A stretch of 64,000 bases of DNA, taken from NCBI GenBank assembly GCA_024509875.1, contig JAMPIV010022934.1, forward strand, positions 310,001-374,000. The letters are read 5' to 3'. Under the pieces are notes generated by a model that was not told the DNA's origin, ran no database searches, and was given only the letters and a program-made list of their open reading frames with translations. Origin of the DNA: Oreohelix idahoensis (Eukaryota > Mollusca > Gastropoda > Stylommatophora > Oreohelicidae). Positions 22,066-33,270 of this stretch are shown piece after piece; the first letter of the stretch is position 1; each line of letters opens with the position of its first letter. The translations under genes and the position numbers were made by a program.

Positions 22066-22650
22066 TAAAGGTTAAGGTAGTCCCATAGCATAATTGCCAT
22101 AGAGGAGTGAAGTATTAGAGACTTCACCACACTAGGTCTAGCTATTTTATGAGGTGTGATCAGCTCATTTCCTCGCATCCTTTGCCTTCTCTAACTCATG
22201 AGCAGAGTCAGGTAGGCATACCCATTTCTTCTTCTTCCTCGTTCGCCCTGAAAAGGACGGTGGTTGCGTTGTGTCTGTTTACGCCGTAGCTGTGATATCT
22301 GCACCTTTCGGTCGACACATCCGACTTCAGCACGGCATTTTTTAGGGACCGGGTTTGCCATCCCATTTCGATCCGTACTCGCTCAGCCAGACTGCACTGC
22401 TGCAGACTGTTTCCAGGACCACCACGTGGAGGTGGAGTACGGTCTTGACCAGCTCTGGTTCGCTGGTCCTAATGCAAGCAGTCAAGCTATGGGTCGCTGA
22501 CTGCATTCACTATTGCTGCATCTTTTGGTCCCGCATACCCATTTACAGCTGGATAAACTGGAGCGTGAAGCTGCCAGATTTTGATCCCGTCACCCGTTAA
22601 CTGTGCCGCGAGAGGATAGTGCCCCTTAACCACTTAGCCAATCGGCATTT
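22066..22650 (-). mobile_element. SINE-A copy 6, split by an S element
   Basis: The 3' body lies at 22066-22227 and the head plus the start of the body at 22533-22650, on the minus strand. The two halves are continuous once the S element and one copy of GCATACCCATTT are removed. Confidence 0.8.
22228..22532 (-). mobile_element. S element copy 3 with target duplication
   Basis: A 305-bp insertion inside SINE-A copy 6, flanked by a perfect 12-bp duplication GCATACCCATTT (22216-22227 and 22533-22544). The 3' end on the minus strand is GGGCGAACGAGGAAGAAGAAG, identical in type to the LINE-A 3' end at 29281-29300. Confidence 0.9.
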
Positions 22651-23409
22651 ACATTACAAAACAATTATAATAACTAAGGTTTTCTCATATACTGTGTTCT
22701 AAAACGCGATGATAATTAACGAACTCATATACTACTTATATATTTTATTGCATTCATTGTGTTGAAAAGTCGGCAGTTGAAAATCGTAAAGAGTAGGCCA
22801 TACGGCCGTTGCCCTGGCAAAATTTACAAAATTAGTCAAAACCTACCCACCACAGAAATATTTATAGAATGTGTGATTTCTGTCCACACACATTGGTATC
22901 CTCGCCGGTGCTACGGAGTTCGTGCACTGTGCTGAGATCCTCCTTGTGTGATCTAAGGGAGGAGATGGGAGCACTGATGGAGTTGTCTGTGTTGCAATGA
23001 AGATGATCATTAAAACCAAACCAATCCTTGTGTCGACTATTCTAAACTGTACCAGAAAAAAGGATAAGCTATAAAGTCGTCTCAATAGTCTCTTAGACTG
23101 GTACATCACAGTGTCTTTTGTAAACATAACACCCCTCGTGTGTGCGTGGAGTTTGAATGAACTGCCCCTCCTGTGTTATATTTGTTCTACCTTGTACATT
23201 TTTGTCGACGGTGGAGGGAGAAAAGCGATGTTGATTCGACAAATATAGCAACTTACGTCTTAACAGCCTGGTCGCGGTTTGATATGTTATGATGAAAAGA
23301 GTGTATAGATTACTGTTGTTGTTGTTGTTGTTTTCGTCTACTATGTTGCTGTAATACCCTGTTCAACCTGAAAGTTGGTTATAATTGGGGTATATTGTGT
23401 GTTAGGTTC
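22651..23409. other. Spacer, nothing recognised
   Basis: No gene. A (TTG)n run at about 23319-23333. Confidence 0.5.
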
Positions 23410-25575
23410 TTCGGTGCTAGTCGTCTGTTAGTCCTGAAAAGGACTGGTCCTGAAAAGGACCACTAGCTGGTTGTCTGGTTTCCTCTTCGTTGCTTGTCGG
23501 TCGTGGTGTGTTCATGGTGTTCATTTCCTGCCTTCCTATCTGTCTTGTGTCGTTTTGTTAGTTTTTGCTTTCCTCGTTTGTGTTTCTCTTGTCTTCCTGC
23601 TTTCCTGTATCTGTAATATTGTTTTTTCTAGTTTTTCAAGTGTTTCTTCGATGACTTCCTCGTCTGATTGTTCGTTTGTTTTGGTCTCTCTTGTGTTTGA
23701 TGTCATTTCCTCAATGGCTCTTCGCTCTGTTTCGATTCTCTTGAGGATTGTGTTTTTTTCTTCCTTCAGTTCTGTCAGCCTCGTGACATCTGTTTTTTAT
23801 CTGCTGCTGGATTCTTTTCCTTCTTCCATCGTATCTTTGACGCTCTGAAGATCTATTACGTCTTCACCACTGTCGGTTGGTTCTTCGGGAGCCTGCTTGC
23901 TTCTGTTTACGACCTGTAGTTTCATTTCTTTCACTTCAGCGGTCAGCTTGTGTAACTGTCGTCTATCTATTATGCGCTGTTTTTCTGCACCATCCGCAGC
24001 CACTCTGTGTTTTGCCTCCTTGAAGGGGATGTTTTTGGACACGGCCTCCTTCAAGATGCTCTTTGTTTCCTGAAACACAGGGCAGCCTCGGTACCTTGCC
24101 CCGTGGTTTCCATGGCAGTTTGCACAGGTACGGTTTGCATTAATTGATTTGTAGTTGTGGTCCTCCTTCGCCCTGGGGCAGTCGCCATATTGGTGGTTTC
24201 CCGCGCAATATCGGCAGACAGCGTCTCTCCTGCATGTTTTCTTGGTGTGTGAAAACTGTTGGCAGTTAGAGCACTGCATGACCGGAGGTATATATGGTTC
24301 TGTCCTTTTTGTTGATGTTTCGAGCGTCAGTCTCTCGGGTCTTGTCAATCCTTCTACCGTAACTATCATCAGGTTGGTATCTTTCTTGGCCCAGGTTTTT
24401 AGCCTTTCGACCTGCGTGATTTTAAGATTTGCGTTTTCAGCTTGAAGGCGTCTGTGGACCTCGGCTTCGGAACAACTGGAATCCACCCCTCTGATGACCA
24501 CCTTCTTTGTTGTTATGTATTTCTCCACCACCACTTTTATTTGGTGGGGCAACTGGACTTCTTTTGGACTAGATTCCAGTTCGATCATCAGCGAGGTTGT
24601 TTTGTCTGTGTTGTTGAGAGAAAGCACTACTCCCTTTTCTTGCCTCCCTACTTTGGCGATACCTCTCCGTCCAGTTATCACCTCGAGGATGTTGATCACT
24701 TTGTTGTCGGGTAGGGCCCTGAGTGAGGCCTCACTTCCTGACGTCTGGGTGATCTTAACAATCCTCTCCTGTATCGTTTCTGAGTTGCTTGTATTTTTTA
24801 GTGTTTGGTCTTTGTTTCCTTCTACAGGCTTGGTTCGAATCTTGTTCTTGGTTATTCGGTGTGATATCTTGTGTCTGAGCCCTTGAGTTGTCAGCTGTTG
24901 TTTCCTCAGGATCAGGAATGGTAGCTTGCTTCTCAGTGGTTTCGATGTCCAGCACGTCTGGGGCTACTTCTACTGTTGCTTCTTGAAGAGCGAGCCTAAG
25001 GGACTCGTCTCCGTCTTCAAGTCTTCGAAGTGCATCTAAAATGGTCTCTGCGACATCTTCCTCTTGTACCTGTCTGTGTTGAGGATCTGCCTCTATCACT
25101 TCCTTCATAGTGCTTGCAGGTGGGTCAGGTGTCATCTCGGCATCGTGCGGCTTCTCTGTCATAGACCGGGTTTCTGCTGACGAGTATGGTACGTGTGGTG
25201 GGTGCAGCCTGGATAGAAGCGCTTGTTTTCTTTTCTCCAGCTGTCGTAACGCTCTCCATATTTCTTTATGTTCTGGGTCTTCTTTATCTAGGCAAGGGGT
25301 CGGGCCACTCAGACTCTCAGTCGGGTCGACGCATGTCACAGCTAACTCCGTCGTGTCCGGAGTTATAGAAAGGCCGGTCCCGGCACGAGTACTTGGGGCA
25401 GTCTTGCTCTCTGGCTGTCTGTCATTGTTGATTGTGATATTGTGATTACCCTTGCTGTTCTGCGCTGGTGGGCTGGTGTAGACCTTTCTCTTTTTAGCGT
25501 GTGGCTTATGTCTGGGCATTTTGACGATAAAGCGATCTTTTCTCGAGTAGTGGCGTCCTGAGAAGGACGTTGGTG
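23410..25575 (-). mobile_element. Gag-only non-LTR element (ORF1-only)
   Basis: A minus-strand element containing a gag-like ORF1 and no endonuclease or RT. The 5' leader (about 25520-25575) contains CGTCCTTCTCAGGACGCC. The 3' region (23410-23470) carries two copies of GTCCTTTTCAGGAC and ends near CACCGAAGAACC, compatible with the GAAGAA-type tail of LINE-A. I could not fix the borders by a target duplication. Confidence 0.65.
23797..25519 (-). pseudogene. Retroelement ORF1/gag with three CCHC knuckles
   Basis: The start at 25519 gives MPRHKPHAKKRKV, a basic N-terminus. Then comes a long acidic, Gln/Thr/Pro-rich region to about 24830, where a single frameshift moves the frame. The second part (to 23797) carries a nucleic-acid-binding region and three zinc knuckles at about 24090-24275: CSNCQQFSHTKKTC, CRYCAGNHQYGDC and CANCHGNHGARYRGC. 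After a TAA near 23799, the same frame continues as Glu/Lys-rich coiled-coil-like sequence to about 23540. In jockey/I-type LINEs this protein coats element RNA. The frameshift and stop make it formally a pseudogene, though sequencing error is possible. Confidence 0.85.
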
Positions 25576-27019
25576 TCTTGTAATGATGAATGATGACGAC
25601 AAAAGGTGCCTGATCACCAGAATCCCCCCTCCCCCCTTTAAGAAAAATGATTTGAACACTTATCTTCTTCTCATCGGTCGCTCTCAGAGAACCGTATCTA
25701 TCTCTCTTATAAAACTGGCAGCCCGTCTCAGGCTTCTATCGTCGCTATACAGTTTCTCCCTCAATTGGGTTGGTGAAGGTCACGCTGCCATGCCCTACTG
25801 CTTGTGTGTCTTCCCTATATGAACATTACATATAATTGTCCGATTTTCAGTTTATTGAACAGGTGGTATTTGAGTCTCCAATGGCCGGTTCTTAGTCTGA
25901 AAATGGTCACTTCATCTCTTCTTGGTAGTGGTTCTGCAGTATTGGACTCTGGGAGTTCCTTGTGTCATTTTCTTTAAAGGTAGTTGTTATTATCGATTTG
26001 ATCTGTAATTATCAATTTGATCTCTTCCTAAGTTTATCTTATCATTTTGTCTCTGAAAATATTTATCAATACTTTCTGCTGATCGCGTTCATTTCGGTTG
26101 CCTGTTTATTTCTGCTGAATGATCGCATTCCGTAAAGCTGTTTGCTGCCACCAGTTTTGCAGTTTAATGACATTAAGTCAAACTATTTTCTGGCTCTGAA
26201 TAGTGATGACATCCTTAATCTGTATTTATAAATTCCATCACTCCACTGCTGGTCTGTAATGTCTTAAGGCGAAATCATTTGCATATACGCGTATTTGCTA
26301 TTTGTAGACCTGTTACGGTACTTAGCTTAAGAAAAACACCCGCGCCCTTAGTTTACACAAAAACTGGAGTTTGCCGCGAGTTAAAACTGTTTCCAGCACA
26401 GTACTTTACTCATTTGCAGGGTAATCACGTTTCTTCTCCTCTCTTCACCCTCTCCCGCGCTTCCACACGTCTGCGCTGACTTACTTATTCACTGTTCATG
26501 AATTCTAATTATAACACGGTACAGCTAATGCTAAACCTCTCTTTCACGCTTCCATGGTGACGTAACTATATTTTCGTGTTTCCAAGGTTTGTGTGCGTGT
26601 GTCTAGCAGGTTGTAGAGTTCCAGAAGTTAGTTTTTTACTCGATCGGGTGCTCGGAGCTGGATTTCGGCATCTAGTGTAGTTCTTTCCCACGGAGCAATT
26701 ATGTAGCTTAACCGTCTTTTATACTTTAAAACAAGGAAATCATCCGTACATATGTGTCATAAATGTATCGATTATAATGTGTGAATATCGGATATGGGAA
26801 TCGCTGTCCTATTTAGTGTTGTGATCATAGTAAATATTTTTATGCATTCTGTGCAAGCAGTGTTTATTGGGTTTTTATTTATTAATTTTTTATACTGTTG
26901 TTTGTTTCAGAGATGCATTGATCGTTAAGCACTTTTATTGCAAATTTAAGAGATGTAAACGGTATATTTTGTGAAATTAGCTAAGCACTTAGCCTTGTTG
27001 TTTCATATAGTGTCCAGTG
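25576..27019. other. Spacer, nothing recognised
   Basis: 1.4 kb without recognisable repeat, domain or splice-supported frame. Confidence 0.5.
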
Positions 27020-27215
27020 TTGTCATCATTTCCTTTTTCGTTCCTATGGAACATGTAGCCAACACTGCAACTTGCTCCTCTTGCAGGAGACCTGCATCAA
27101 ATCATTAATGTGCCTTTGCAGCAGGGGTTTTTGAAGCAATTAGCTTTACTGATGCGATTGCTGGCCCCAAACGCTACCTCATATTAGTCACCACATACGA
27201 CATGCATGAGCTAAA
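27020..27215 (+). mobile_element. SINE-B copy
   Basis: Shows TCATCATTTCC, TTCCTATGGAACATG, CTTGCAGGAGACCTGCATCA, TTTGCAGCAGGGGTTTTTGA, AGCAATTAGCTTTAC and CTACCTCATATTAGTCACCA..ACGACATGC in family order. Confidence 0.65.
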
Positions 27216-27711
27216 GCTTAATCTGTATTTTGTGATACCAATATCCTTCCTCATTGTTGGGGGAAACTATAAACTACAAAGGCCACTTAAGTTTTTTCTT
27301 CTTTTTATTTTTTTCTGTTGGGTGTAAACAAGAGATTTAGTTCATTAATGTTATAGTTACTTTTTGAGCCAGGGTAGTCAGGTAGGTCTGTTTCTTATTT
27401 CTGGAATCTCAGGTATACTTCTTGTTTCTAGGATATTAAGATTGTTCTAACTCCTGAGAGTCAGGTCTTCTGTCTAAATCCAGGGTGCTATGCGTGCTAT
27501 TGAATTCTAGGGAAAGGCAACACTGGCTAGTAAACAGGCGTCTATCAGCATTATGAACAGCTAAAGTATAACATTCGGTGTGTAGAATTACATCCCACAG
27601 TAACTAAAGAAGTCATGTCTGTGGTTGAAAGGGCGTGGTGAGTAGAAAGAAGGCAAAAATGTAAACAAAACAATCGATGTTTGTTATATTTGAGGACATC
27701 CGCGTTCTTGA
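27216..27711. other. Spacer, nothing recognised
   Basis: No gene or repeat recognised. Confidence 0.4.
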
Positions 27712-27915
27712 TGTCAGATTGTGCTGTACAATTTTAGAATGTCAGATTTTGGTGTATAATTCTAGAATGTCACATTTTGGTGCATAATTTCAGAATGTCA
27801 GTTATGTTGTATAATTTTAGAAGGTCAGATTTTGTTGTATAATTTTAGAATGTCAGATTTTGTTGTATAATGATATAAATGTCAGGTCAATTGTTTAATT
27901 CCAGAATGTTTGTTC
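27712..27915. repeat. ~28-bp tandem repeat, about 7 units
   Basis: Units follow AATGTCAGATTTTGTTGTAT plus AATTTTAG, diverging at both ends. Confidence 0.8.
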
Positions 27916-28017
27916 AGTTACTGAATTCTAACCCGTCTGATACAATGATTGAGTCTTTTGGATCGTTGTAACTACGTCAGATTCAAACTGAATTTTATGT
28001 AATAATTGAGCCCCTTG

Positions 28018-28240
28018 GGTCATCATCATCCTTGTCGCTCCTTATGGAGCATGGAACAACTGCTGTAGCTGATCCCCTTCCAGGAATCCTGCAACAAGCA
28101 TTCACATGCCCTCTCAGCAGTGGTTTCTGTAGCAATTTGTTTTACGTGGAAGGGGTTGTCAGCCCCACGCACAGCCTCATATTAGTCAGCCCCACGCACA
28201 GCCTCATTGTGACAGTGGGACTGGACAAGATAGACCAAGT
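28018..28240 (+). mobile_element. SINE-B copy (reference copy here)
   Basis: The clearest SINE-B in the window: TCATCATCATCC, CTCCTTATGGAGCATGG, CTTCCAGGAATCCTGC, CTCAGCAGTGGTTTCTG and AGCAATTTGTTTTACG. A 31-bp unit (CAGCCCCACGCACAGCCTCA..) is then duplicated in tandem at about 28161-28208. Confidence 0.7.
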
Positions 28241-29224
28241 TGGACCATTTTGATTTCAACCCTTATTTAGACAAAGGGCAACACTCAGAGTTCTTCTTGT
28301 TTATGAGCTTTTGTATTGCACTTGCTAACCGCAAGAGGTGTTACTTACAAAAGTGGTAAGGCAACCCAAGTTCTTGGTATGTCGTAAGTGTTGAAACTAG
28401 TGGAATGCTTCATGATCATTAGTGTAGTTTAAAATGGTGATCAGCAAACAATGTCAACAGAACTGGTAACAGCAGATTATTTTATAATTCCAGTTCTTTA
28501 TATTCGAAGTTTATTTCTGGCTAGATATTCTTGGCATTTCTCTAGGACTGAACTAACTAGAGTTACACAACTCAGGCAAACATTGTTATTACATTACCAG
28601 GAATGCATTACTTGTGGTGCAAAATGAAATGAACTATCATTTCTGGTAGAAAATAATGCTTACTACAGCCTCGATGCAGAAAGGCTATAATCTTACTGTA
28701 GTCGTTATTAATGCATGTCTTATAATCTGTGGAGCCTTCATTGAAATCAATATTTCGGATAAAACGAATCTCTCTGTTACTTATGATGGTGTTTACGAGA
28801 AGCTTAGAGGGACCACTATAAAACAGTTGCAGGGGTTAGCGCTGGTTCGCTAGTGGCCCTGGTTGGTAGAAGATGTCTAGTTGTAAATGCACTTGTTCTC
28901 GACGTTGGTACCGAAGGCTTTTTTGTTTATTACCTCTCAAAAGTGAGTAATGCCTTATAGTTATCAAGGTACATATCTCAGAGCTACTATCTCAGGGTCA
29001 CACTTGTCTCTAGGTTGCATTAGTTTTTTCTTTTTTTAATTCTTAATCCGGTGCTAAGGCTTTGCCGGATATTCTAACGTGCATGTAAGCCACGCAAGGT
29101 TTGATGACATCATAGGATCATGTGTGTGTCATGATAAATGACGTCATGGGTTTGTGACGAGTGTTCAATTTAACTTACTAGTCTAAATCTAATAGCACTA
29201 AAAGCGATAAAAGCGTAGTAGGCC
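28241..29224. other. Spacer, nothing recognised
   Basis: No supported gene. A 65-codon frame at 28656-28853 lacks any family resemblance. A SINE-B tail fragment (CCCACGCACAGCCTCATATT) follows at about 29225-29280. Confidence 0.5.
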
Positions 29225-29280
29225 ATACGGTCACATCATATTAGTCACCCCCACGCACAGCCTCATATTAGTCACCACCT

Positions 29281-32200
29281 TGAATCTTCTTCTTCTTCTT
29301 CCTCGTTCGCCTTCAGACTTCCACATTTATGACTCTAATAAAGGCAGCAGTCAACTCAAGGTTCCCGACATCTCCAAACAGTTTTTCGTTGACAGAAGTG
29401 GGTTGTTGCCATATGCTACCCCGTTCATTACTGTAGGGTGGGCAGTACTGCAGCAGGTGTTCGACTGTCATCGGGCTGGTACCGCAGGTGCAGAGATCTG
29501 TTGCACCAATTTTGTATTTGTGGTACAGATGGTATCTCAATCTGTTGTGCCCAGTGCGCAGTCGAAAAATGATGACCTGTTCTTTTCTGGATAGTTGATG
29601 ATATGCGTCATTTTTCAAATGTCCCGGGTGCTCTCTTTCCCATTTGGACTTGAATGTAGCCTTTATAGTGGTCTTTGCCGTTGCGTAAGTTGTCTCTATA
29701 TCATTTTGCTGTAAGGTACCTCCTTCTTTAGCAAGTCTATCTGCCTCTTCATTTCCTGGTACGTTGCACTGCTACTGTATCCACTGGATAGTGCACTTCT
29801 TGAAGCATTCGGCCAGTCTTTCAAGGGAGATTATCAGATCTTTCAATCCTTTAGTTTGGTGGCTCTTCAGCGCTGATATTATTGAGAGGGCATCTGAAAA
29901 GATTACTATCTGTTTTTCTGCCTGTGCTTTGCATTCAATAAGAGTTTCAGCTGCCTGTTTCAGGGCTTCTGCTTCAGCACAGAAGTTGTTGCAGTATTTT
30001 CCAGTGGCAATTGCCATAGAGTGAATTCTATTCTTTAATTTTATGAGGATGCCGGCACCCCCATTTTCAACTGCATTTGTTGCCGAACCATCAGTATATG
30101 CATGTGTCCAAAGCTTTGCTGGAAATCTTTGGTCAATATACTTGGTTGCTATACACTTTCTTTGTGTTTCTGTCTGTGTTCCCTTACCTTCAATGCCTGG
30201 AATATCAGATTTTAACTCAGGAAAGCATCTTATTTTCCACAGTGGGATAGTTGAGCTTGTTGGGATTTTCTTTGCAACTGAGCTAGCTAGTATGGTATTA
30301 TTGTTAATTTTTTCTTTTGCTTGGGCGACAAAGTTAGTTCGCTTGAGCCTGCCTCTTCTTAGCCTATTCATTCTTTGGTACATGGGGTGTCCTTCGAGCC
30401 TCTTAAATTTTTCAGCTTGTTTTAAGACTCTGCTGTCACGTCTATCCTCCATTGACTGTAGCCCTGTGATGTTTTCCATATGGTTGATTTGTGTAGACTT
30501 TAGGGCCCCTGTTATAATACGTGCTGCTTGGTTTTGGAGTCTGTTTACTCTGTCAAAATTTGACTTTGCTGCCGTCGACCAAGCTGTGATGCCATATTCC
30601 ATAGCAGGTCTGACTCTGCCTGTGTACAGCTTTTTGAGGATATTCTCATCAGCACCCCATGTGGTACCTGCTAACTTTTTCATGATGGCCATGCGAAGTT
30701 TTGCCCTTAGCTGTATTTTGTTAATCTGTGATTTCCATGTCATTCGGCGGTCTAGTGTGATTCCTAAGTATGTTGGTGTTTCATCTCCTCGTACTGCCTG
30801 TCCATTTAATTGCAGCTTTGCTTGCTGTGGTTTATTTGACAAGGTAAAAATAGTGTGTGTAGTTTTTTGTTCATTTATTTTGAGCAACCACTTTTTGGAC
30901 CAACTTTCAAGGGCTAGCAGTGAATCCTGCATGCGCACTCTTGCTGTGGAGATGTATTGTTCTGAAGTCCACATGGCCAGGTCATCAGCGTAGAGGGAGT
31001 TGTGGACATTCTTGTGGATGTTTTCTGTTATATCATTTATATATATGAGGAAGAGTGTTGGGGAAAGGACCCCACCCTGTGGAACTCCATGTTCCATTGT
31101 AGTCTTTTTGCTTAACTGCCCGTGCACCTGCACTCTAGCTGTTCTGTTTGTTAGATAGTTGCTGATCCAGTTATACATTCTTCCACAGACTCCATATTTA
31201 AGCATTTTAACTCTTAGCCCATCTTTCCAAACTTTATCAAATGCTTTCTCCATATCTACCCAGACTGCTAAAGTGTGCTTTCTTTCTTGGAAAGCATCTT
31301 CGATTTCCTGTGCAATGTAGGTGACTTGGTCCTCTGTAGACCTATGTTGCCTGAAGCCTGCCTGTTGGTGCAGTAAAATTTGTTTTTCTTCGAGGTGCCA
31401 GCTTAATCTGGTATTGATCATTCTCTCCATAAGCTTTCCCGTGCAGCTTAGAAGGCTGATGGGTCTGTAGCTGTTGGGGTCCATTCGGTCTTTGTCCTTT
31501 TTGGGGATTGGAACTAGTATTGCTTCTTTCCAGGCTTGTGGTACTATTCCACGCTTCCAGCTATAGTTCATAATCTTGAGGAGTACTTTCTTGGCCTTAG
31601 GCCCTAGCTCTTTAAGCATGTCATTTGTTACCCTGTCTTTTCCAGGTGACTTTCTTTGCTTAAGGGATACGATGGCTGCCTCTAGCTCTCTCATGGTGAG
31701 GTTTTTTTGTCATATGCTCTTCTGGAACAGTTGGTATATTTTGGTAAATTTCTTGCTCTTTGGAAATTTCCTGTTTTCTGTCCAGTGGAATATTTATCTG
31801 GCTCTCAAGTGAGAATTTTTGAGCAAAAACATTAGCTGCCTCTTTCTTTGTGAGTATTTTTTCATTTTGTTGTAGGGCTATTTCCTTATTTTTGCATTCC
31901 TCATTATTTAAGACTTTGGCGAGCCTCCATAATTTTCTTCCATCTTTATCGAGGTTAAGACTTTCTGTTGTTTTGATCCAACTATTTTTTGGCTGAACAG
32001 TTTAACATTTTCCTGTATTTTGCAGAGATAGCTTTGTAGGCGATGTTTGCCTCAACTGTTTTGACCTGTTCTGCTACATCTCTGGCCTCTGTTACCTGTT
32101 CTTCCAGTTCATTGAGTTCTTCTGTCCAGTACGGCTTATAATCTTTCCTCGCCCCTCTTGGTATTGATTCCAGGGCAGCTTTCAGAACTGCTTTGTTAAA

Positions 32201-33270
32201 TCCGTCAACTATTTCTCCAATTCTTTTGTTTTGGGTGTTTATGGAACCACAGTATTCATCAGTCAGTGCTGAGAACTTGTTCCAGTTGGCCTTTTTGTAG
32301 TTCCAGCGGGGTAATGGTTTATGGAGGTGGAGTGTATGTTCCATATTGATCGTTAATTTGATCGGTTTGTGGTCACTGCCCGCCAATTGGTTGAGCACAA
32401 AGCGTTCGATCTTATGGTTGATGTCTCCTGTTGAGAAGGCAAGGTCGGGTGTCGAGGTCGATTGCCATCTTCTTGAGTAGAAGCTGGGTGTATCATCTGC
32501 ATCTCCCAGTCCTCTACCTCAATGCCACGGGTATCAGCCTTTGTGTAACCCCACCTTTCTGAATGGCTGTTGAAATCACCAACAACTAGGCAGTTGGTGC
32601 GCCTAATCTCCATTGTGGCTAATGAAAGATCTTTATCTGGGGGGGCATATAGGTTGTATACTCTAACGGTCTGATCATCTATCGTGATATCAGCTCCTAT
32701 AATTTCCGCCTGACCGTTTGTAGCAACAGAAAGCTCTCTGCTAGGCAAGGAATTTCTGATTAACATGAGTACTCCTCCCTTGTGTCCCTCTCTATCAAGC
32801 CGGAGGGTTTCATATCCTCTTACAGAAAATCTGTGGTTTGTATTTAGGTGTGTTTCCTGTATGCAGGCTATATCAATTTGCTCATCATGTAGTTTTTTTT
32901 GTGAGCGGTAGTTTCTTCCTTAGGACACCTTCTGCATTCCATTGGAGTATATTTAGTGTTCTTTCCTGGGTGTTTTGTCCAGTCTCATTTTCTCTAATAT
33001 TCTGCGCCCTGGCTGTACGATGCAGAGATAAGTGACCACCAGTAGCCTTGGGTGGACCCCTTCGAGGCAGGGAGTCCGGCAATCTTCCCACCTGGCGGGA
33101 CTCCTTGGGTCGAGCACTATCTCGTTGAGTCATATCTGTGTCTGTCATCTCATGGCGGTTTGCGTTGCACTATGTTGTGCGCCTTGCGGCCCAGTGCATC
33201 CGTCTTCAGCATGCATTTGTTCGGGACTGCTTCCCTAGCCTCCGGTTTTCCGTGACCTTCCTACAAGGCA
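29281..33270 (-). mobile_element. LINE-A, near full-length ORF2 element
   Basis: A minus-strand non-LTR retrotransposon of about 4 kb: a leader (about 33150-33270), one long ORF2, then a 3' UTR of about 15 bp followed by (GAA)5 at 29285-29300. The leader resembles the S elements (the plus-strand text TGCGCCTTGCGGCCCAGTGCA at 33178-33198 is similar to TTTGCGCCTTTCGGCCGACA at 989-1008). No ORF1 is found upstream. The retained RNase H argues for the I/Jockey-like group; the exact clade is not resolved. Confidence 0.85.
29313..33148 (-). pseudogene. LINE-A ORF2: endonuclease-RT-RNase H polyprotein
   Basis: In order on the minus strand: APE-type endonuclease (IACIQETHLN, VVGDFNSHSERWG, GSDHKPIKL; about 32990-32340); reverse transcriptase (SPGKDRVTNDMLK, QAGFRQHRSTEDQ, WVDMEKAFDKVW, GVPQGGVLSPTLF and catalytic YADD at about 30981-30992); RNase H (YTDGSATNA, AEAEALKQAAE, FSDALSIISAL, NEEADRLAKEGG; about 30105-29715); and a Cys/His C-terminus (CTCGTSPMTVEHLLQYC). 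Breaks: +1 shifts in A runs at about 32893, 31985 and 31708, a -1 shift near 32497, and a TAG at 29772-29774 where the 11-kb copy reads WIPSHC. Otherwise well preserved, so either recently dead or affected by homopolymer sequencing errors. Confidence 0.9.
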
